Positions 60,921 through 64,000 of a stretch of 64,000 bases of DNA are shown in pieces; positions within the stretch are counted from its first letter, which is position 1; the number at the start of each line of letters is the position of its first letter. The translations under genes were made by a program, and so were the position numbers. The notes under the pieces were generated by a model that was not told the DNA's origin, did not search any database, and saw only the letters and a list, made by a program, of their open reading frames with translations. Source of the DNA: Sipunculus nudus (taxonomy: Eukaryota; Annelida; Sipuncula; Golfingiida; Sipunculidae); assembly GCA_026874595.1 (NCBI GenBank), contig CM049306.1, forward strand, positions 87,559,142 to 87,623,141, written 5' to 3'.

Positions 60921-61118
60921 GATATGTGGGTTTATGTGTGGAAACAGACGCACAAATGGACACTGGGCAGCAAGGAAAGGTAAGAGGTCAACCAAAAATG
61001 AAGGCGCAGCAATTCACATGTGACCTGATGATAAACTCGATTCGCTTAAAATGCAAACCAAGTTTTTTCAAACAGTTGAAAGATATAGTTCCAATAATCT
61101 GGGAATTCTGCATCTAAA

Positions 61119-61178
61119 CATTGTGTCCAGACGTCTAGACGCTGTGTCTAGACGTCTAGACACATTGTCTAGACACCC
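61119..61178. repeat. Nested GTCTAGAC palindromes
   Basis: The block contains a perfect 22-bp palindrome at 61143-61164 made of TGTCTAGAC facing GTCTAGACA, flanked by further GTCTAGAC / CCAGACGTC copies. It lies inside the family III element. Confidence 0.85.
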
Positions 61179-61976
61179 CCCCGAGCCAGGTCAGTTGCCA
61201 TGGTGATGTCTGGACCCCACCTGTTTGTACTGAGTGACCTCTTGACTTGGCTGCATGAAGTCAAATCTGTACTCAAATACAGAAAGCCTTTTTCAATTGG
61301 CTACAATGCTTTTTTAAAACTGTATTTACCCAATCTATTCTTATAAAACTGGCAGAACCTTACCATAGAATAATTCTTGTAAAGTTTAAACCAATCAGCT
61401 GAACAGTTTCATCATAAATCAGTGTATAAGCTAGAAGAGTTTAAAATTACATTTTTGCTTGTAAAAAACACATCAATGTAGGTGGCGCCACCAATACCTC
61501 AAAATCAGATATGACATATGTGACAAACATTGGTATAAAATTTGGTCATTATATCTCTAGCCGTTTCTGAGATTTTAATTTTAGTGTGCTTTTTTGGACA
61601 GATGACTAAGTTCAACCTCCTGTAACTCGGCCAAAAATCTCCGAACTGGAACCATTCGAACAAACTTGAGAGAGATTGTTCCAGGGATCATTTCTGTGAA
61701 ATATTGGACAATTTGGCTGGACAGTTTCAGAGAAGAAGATTTTTAAAGGTTTTTAAGCTTTTTCCCTATAAAATCTAAGAAAATGCAGTTAGCTAAAAAA
61801 TAAGCAAAATCCGATGGAGTTTTTTAGATGACTAATTTTTTCGCATAAAATTTGGTGATGCTAACTCTTGCTGTTTTCAAGATAGTATGGGTTAACGTAC
61901 AGACGACGGACGCCGGACAGACGACGGACGCCGGACGACGCCACACCATCGCATAAGCTCACAGGTTCGCTAAAAA

Positions 61977-62591
61977 GCCTGTTTGATCTTCTTTGATTAT
62001 TGAATGTAAAGCTAATTTTAGACGGCTAGCAATGGTTTTTGTGATAATTTTATAATCAGTATTCATTAAACTTATCGGTCTCCAATTTTTCAATAAAAGA
62101 GGATCTTTCCCATGTTTTGGTATAAGTGTCACTATTCCCTGTCTTTGGGAATAGGCGAGTATATTGCTTTCAAATGAATCATTAACAGCTCTATGGAAAA
62201 CTAATTTTAAAGGATTCCAAAATTGTTTAAAGAACTCCACTGGTAACCTGTCTATGCCTAGGGATTTACCGTTTTTAAATGATTTTAAACTGTTATATAG
62301 TTTATCCACTGTAATTGGGGTATCTATTTGTATTTTTATTTCATCGGATATTTTTAAATGGTTACCTTTTAGAAAATCATTATTGGTTACATTTTGTTCA
62401 CATTTTAATTTTGAAACATAAATTTTTCTATAAAAATTCACTTGTTCTTGTGATATGAGTGTTGGGTTTTTAGTGATATTTCCATTCACATATAATCTGT
62501 TTATTGTTTTCCTTGCATAATTTCTTTTTTCTCCTTCTACTAACCATCTTACTTTACATCTTACTATAGCTCCTTCAGTTTTTTCCTGCAT
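61977..62591 (-). pseudogene. LINE ORF2 reverse transcriptase, N-terminal half
   Basis: It contains RCKVRWLVEGEKR and NYARKTINRLYVNG, then GKSLGIDRLPVEFFKQFWNP, LIPKHGKDPLLLKNWRPISL and EDQTGF. These are RT blocks 0-2. The frame runs into the inserted element right after QTGF. Confidence 0.9.
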
Positions 62592-62779
62592 GTATTTTTC
62601 TTTTCTTTTTTTGCATTTTCATGTTCACAGGGATGGCTTGAACAAGTTACCTTAATCTTTTTTCTAGCTCTTTCATTTTAGTTCTTGATAAAGTTTGCTT
62701 AACTTTACTATATGTAATGGTTTTATCACGAATTTCCATTTTTATTATAACCCACAGTAACATAGGTTTAGTATTTTCA

Positions 62780-63130
62780 TTATTTTCTATAACAGATACA
62801 ACTGGAATAAGTTTTTGGAATAAGTGATTGATAATTGGAGTCCTCTAACAATTTACAGTTAAACTTCCAATATCCTGGACCTTTTACATGCATGCTGTTT
62901 TCAATTTCAAAATCAATGCTACAATGGTCTGTTCTAATGGCTAAATTTATCTCTGTAGAACAAGTTAACGCTAAAATTGATGTCGATGTTAAGAAAAAGT
63001 CAATACGGCTAGCTATTATACGAGGTTGTAATCGAGACCAAGTATAGATTTTTTCATCTGGGTGCTTCATTCTCCAAACGTCACACAACCCCATTTCTGA
63101 CGCATATAATTGTATTACTCTTCTTGCCAA
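62780..63130 (-). pseudogene. LINE ORF2 endonuclease, C-terminal part
   Basis: GLCDVWRMKHPDEKIYTWSR then SRIDFFL, and RTDHCSIDF with the terminal His. This is the D-x-WR...YTW...SRIDFFL...DH order of LINE endonucleases. It is frame-shifted relative to both neighbours. Confidence 0.85.
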
Positions 63131-63204
63131 AGCATGTGTTTGTAAATTACCTCCTAATTTATCTAGATTGCCATCAAGAAAAACATTCCAATCATCTCCT
63201 AATA

Positions 63205-63597
63205 CTATATGCTCATTGTTAAATCTCTAAAAAAGTTTGACTTATCATCATTAGGTCCATATATATTTGCAAGAGTAATTGTTATATCCTCCATTTTAAT
63301 ATCAATTATAATATATCTGCCTTCACAATCATTTTTCATTTGTAAAATTTCATACCAAAAGGAATTTTTTATCATAAAACACACCCCTCTGGCATTTGTT
63401 GCCCCATGATTATTAATCACTGTGTCACCCCACTCAGCGTTCCACATCTGTTCACATTCTGGTTTACTATGAGTTTCCTGTAATAAAATTATCTTATGCT
63501 TTTTCTGATGAAACCAATGAAACAGTTTACGGCTCTTATTTTTATTTCCTAAACCTCTAACATTTAGAGACATTATTCCTATACTGTTTTTATTCAT
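63205..63597 (-). pseudogene. LINE ORF2 endonuclease, N-terminal part
   Basis: MNKNSIGIMSLNVRGLGNKN shows the endonuclease opening (LNVRGLG). It then has ILLQETHS (catalytic Glu), NARGVCFMIK and LANIYGPND. It is an apurinic-like endonuclease that nicks the target for reverse transcription. The frame is lost near 63205 and resumes in another frame by 63130. Confidence 0.88.
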
Positions 63598-63598
63598 A

Positions 63599-63877
63599 TT
63601 ATTTTAACTTATTGTTAGTTTTGCTAATGATTTTATGACCAATATTCACACATTCTTTGTCTACCTTAACCTCCTTCCGAGGTTTACATTTGAGTATTCC
63701 CCATAAATAATTATCAATTGCTAGTAACATAACAATCAACCTTATACACTTCTTCAAAATCTCCTTTTCTAGAGAATATTCCCTAACCAAGTACTTTCTC
63801 GTTATACACAACAAACATAATTTAAGGCACACATAGAACAGTAATTCCAGTGGTGAATGGATGCATATTAATAACAT
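63599..63877 (-). other. LINE region 5' of the endonuclease, open frame of unknown role
   Basis: An open frame ends two bases before the endonuclease ATG (KECVNIGHKIISKTNNKLK). It could be the tail of ORF1 or an inter-ORF region. It has no RRM or CCHC motif that I can see, and the window ends soon after. Confidence 0.3.
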
Positions 63878-64000
63878 AGCTGCAGATCTCTGTTATAGAA
63901 AATATCAGCTGGTTACCAGGAGCGTCCCTCTATATGTATCCAGCTAATGACAAAACACTCAGAACTTTGATAATTATCTTATAGCTATGTTAACTATATT

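Larger units (their letters stand above)
58971..61976 (-). mobile_element. HINE-like family III element inserted in the LINE reverse transcriptase
   Basis: On the - strand it begins TTTTTAGCGAACCTGTG (61976-61960). It ends CACAGGTTCGC, a small hairpin (AGGC TTGTAG GCCT), then TTG and TTAAA. It has subterminal inverted repeats, a 3' hairpin, a TTTTTAGC start and a TTG/TT end, the same layout as family I. Near its 5' end is a short (GACGGACGCCG)n block (61902-61938), analogous to (GTCC)n. It contains the 278-bp array and no transposase. Whether the TTTTT belongs to the element or to the target cannot be decided. Confidence 0.72.
56709..64000 (-). mobile_element. L1-type LINE (EN-RT), degenerate, split by a 3 kb insertion, cut by window end
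   Basis: The T run at about 56709-56730 is the poly(A) tail on the - strand, so the 3' end is fixed there. Reading leftward from the window's right end: AP-like endonuclease (63597-62780), reverse transcriptase (62591-61977 and 58970-about 57990), and a C-terminal region with a Cys/His finger (57366-57181). The family III element at 58971-61976 interrupts the RT. Net LINE sequence is at least 4.2 kb. Frameshifts make it inactive. The clade (L1-like, judging from KKIKGIEIG and the QGCPLSPYLF block) is uncertain. Confidence 0.88.

Noticed and set aside
59260-61500. CRISPR-like array
   Set aside because: The units are 278 bp with no unique spacers, and the genome is eukaryotic.

Overview
The window is AT-rich invertebrate nuclear DNA. 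The most likely source is a bivalve or related mollusc. I infer this from spliced genes of animal type and from dispersed repeats with an AGCTCAGCTGACTATAAGTC 5' hairpin, a (GTCC)n tract and a GACCCATGGGTCCCTTG 3' end, an architecture I associate with mollusc genomes. Naming a species would need a database search. No rRNA, CRISPR or bacterial-type operon is seen.

Two host genes are clear. (1) On the + strand, eight exons between 6770 and 14054 encode the C-terminal 553 residues or so of a host cell factor 1 (HCF1) orthologue: Ser/Thr/Ala-rich and acidic linker, the two fibronectin-III repeats, and the basic C-terminus. All splice phases agree. The Kelch-coding exons must lie upstream of base 1. 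A long 3'UTR follows to about 16.6 kb. (2) On the - strand, six coding exons from 41638 down to 36082 give a complete 586-residue protein of the Brambleberry/KAR5/GEX1 family, which acts in nuclear envelope fusion (karyogamy). It has a signal anchor, a six-cysteine luminal domain, coiled coil, three hydrophobic segments and an acidic Ser-rich tail. Its 3'UTR contains a foldback element.

Most of the rest is transposable elements. Region 1-6518, 16.7-25.8 kb and 28.4-34.1 kb are copies of one 2-2.7 kb family, direct, inverted, truncated and nested, that looks like Helentron-associated non-autonomous elements (HINE-like: TTTTTAGC 5' end, subterminal inverted repeat, internal tandem repeats, 3' hairpin, CCTTG then T). 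A second HINE-like family with 305-336 bp tandem units fills one HCF1 intron (10.44-12.34 kb). A third, with six 278 bp dimeric units, interrupts the reverse transcriptase of a LINE at 59-62 kb. Both arrays carry the same 12-bp palindrome, GGTGGCGCCACC. Other elements are a TA-flanked TTCGCG MITE in an HCF1 intron, a pair of tRNA-derived SINEs, a hAT-like element with a perfect 8-bp target duplication (42937-44983), a pogo/Tigger-like element (54316-55116), a 2.56 kb TA-flanked element (50570-53131), two foldback MITEs, and an L1-type LINE with poly(A) tail on the - strand from 56.7 kb to beyond the window end. Microsatellites (TA, CT, AAT, poly-C/G) punctuate the window.

The two host genes do not form a functional unit; they are neighbours separated by an island of transposons. 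I see no convincing new multi-gene system. The most unusual structure is the recurring palindrome-centred tandem module shared by different rolling-circle-like families.
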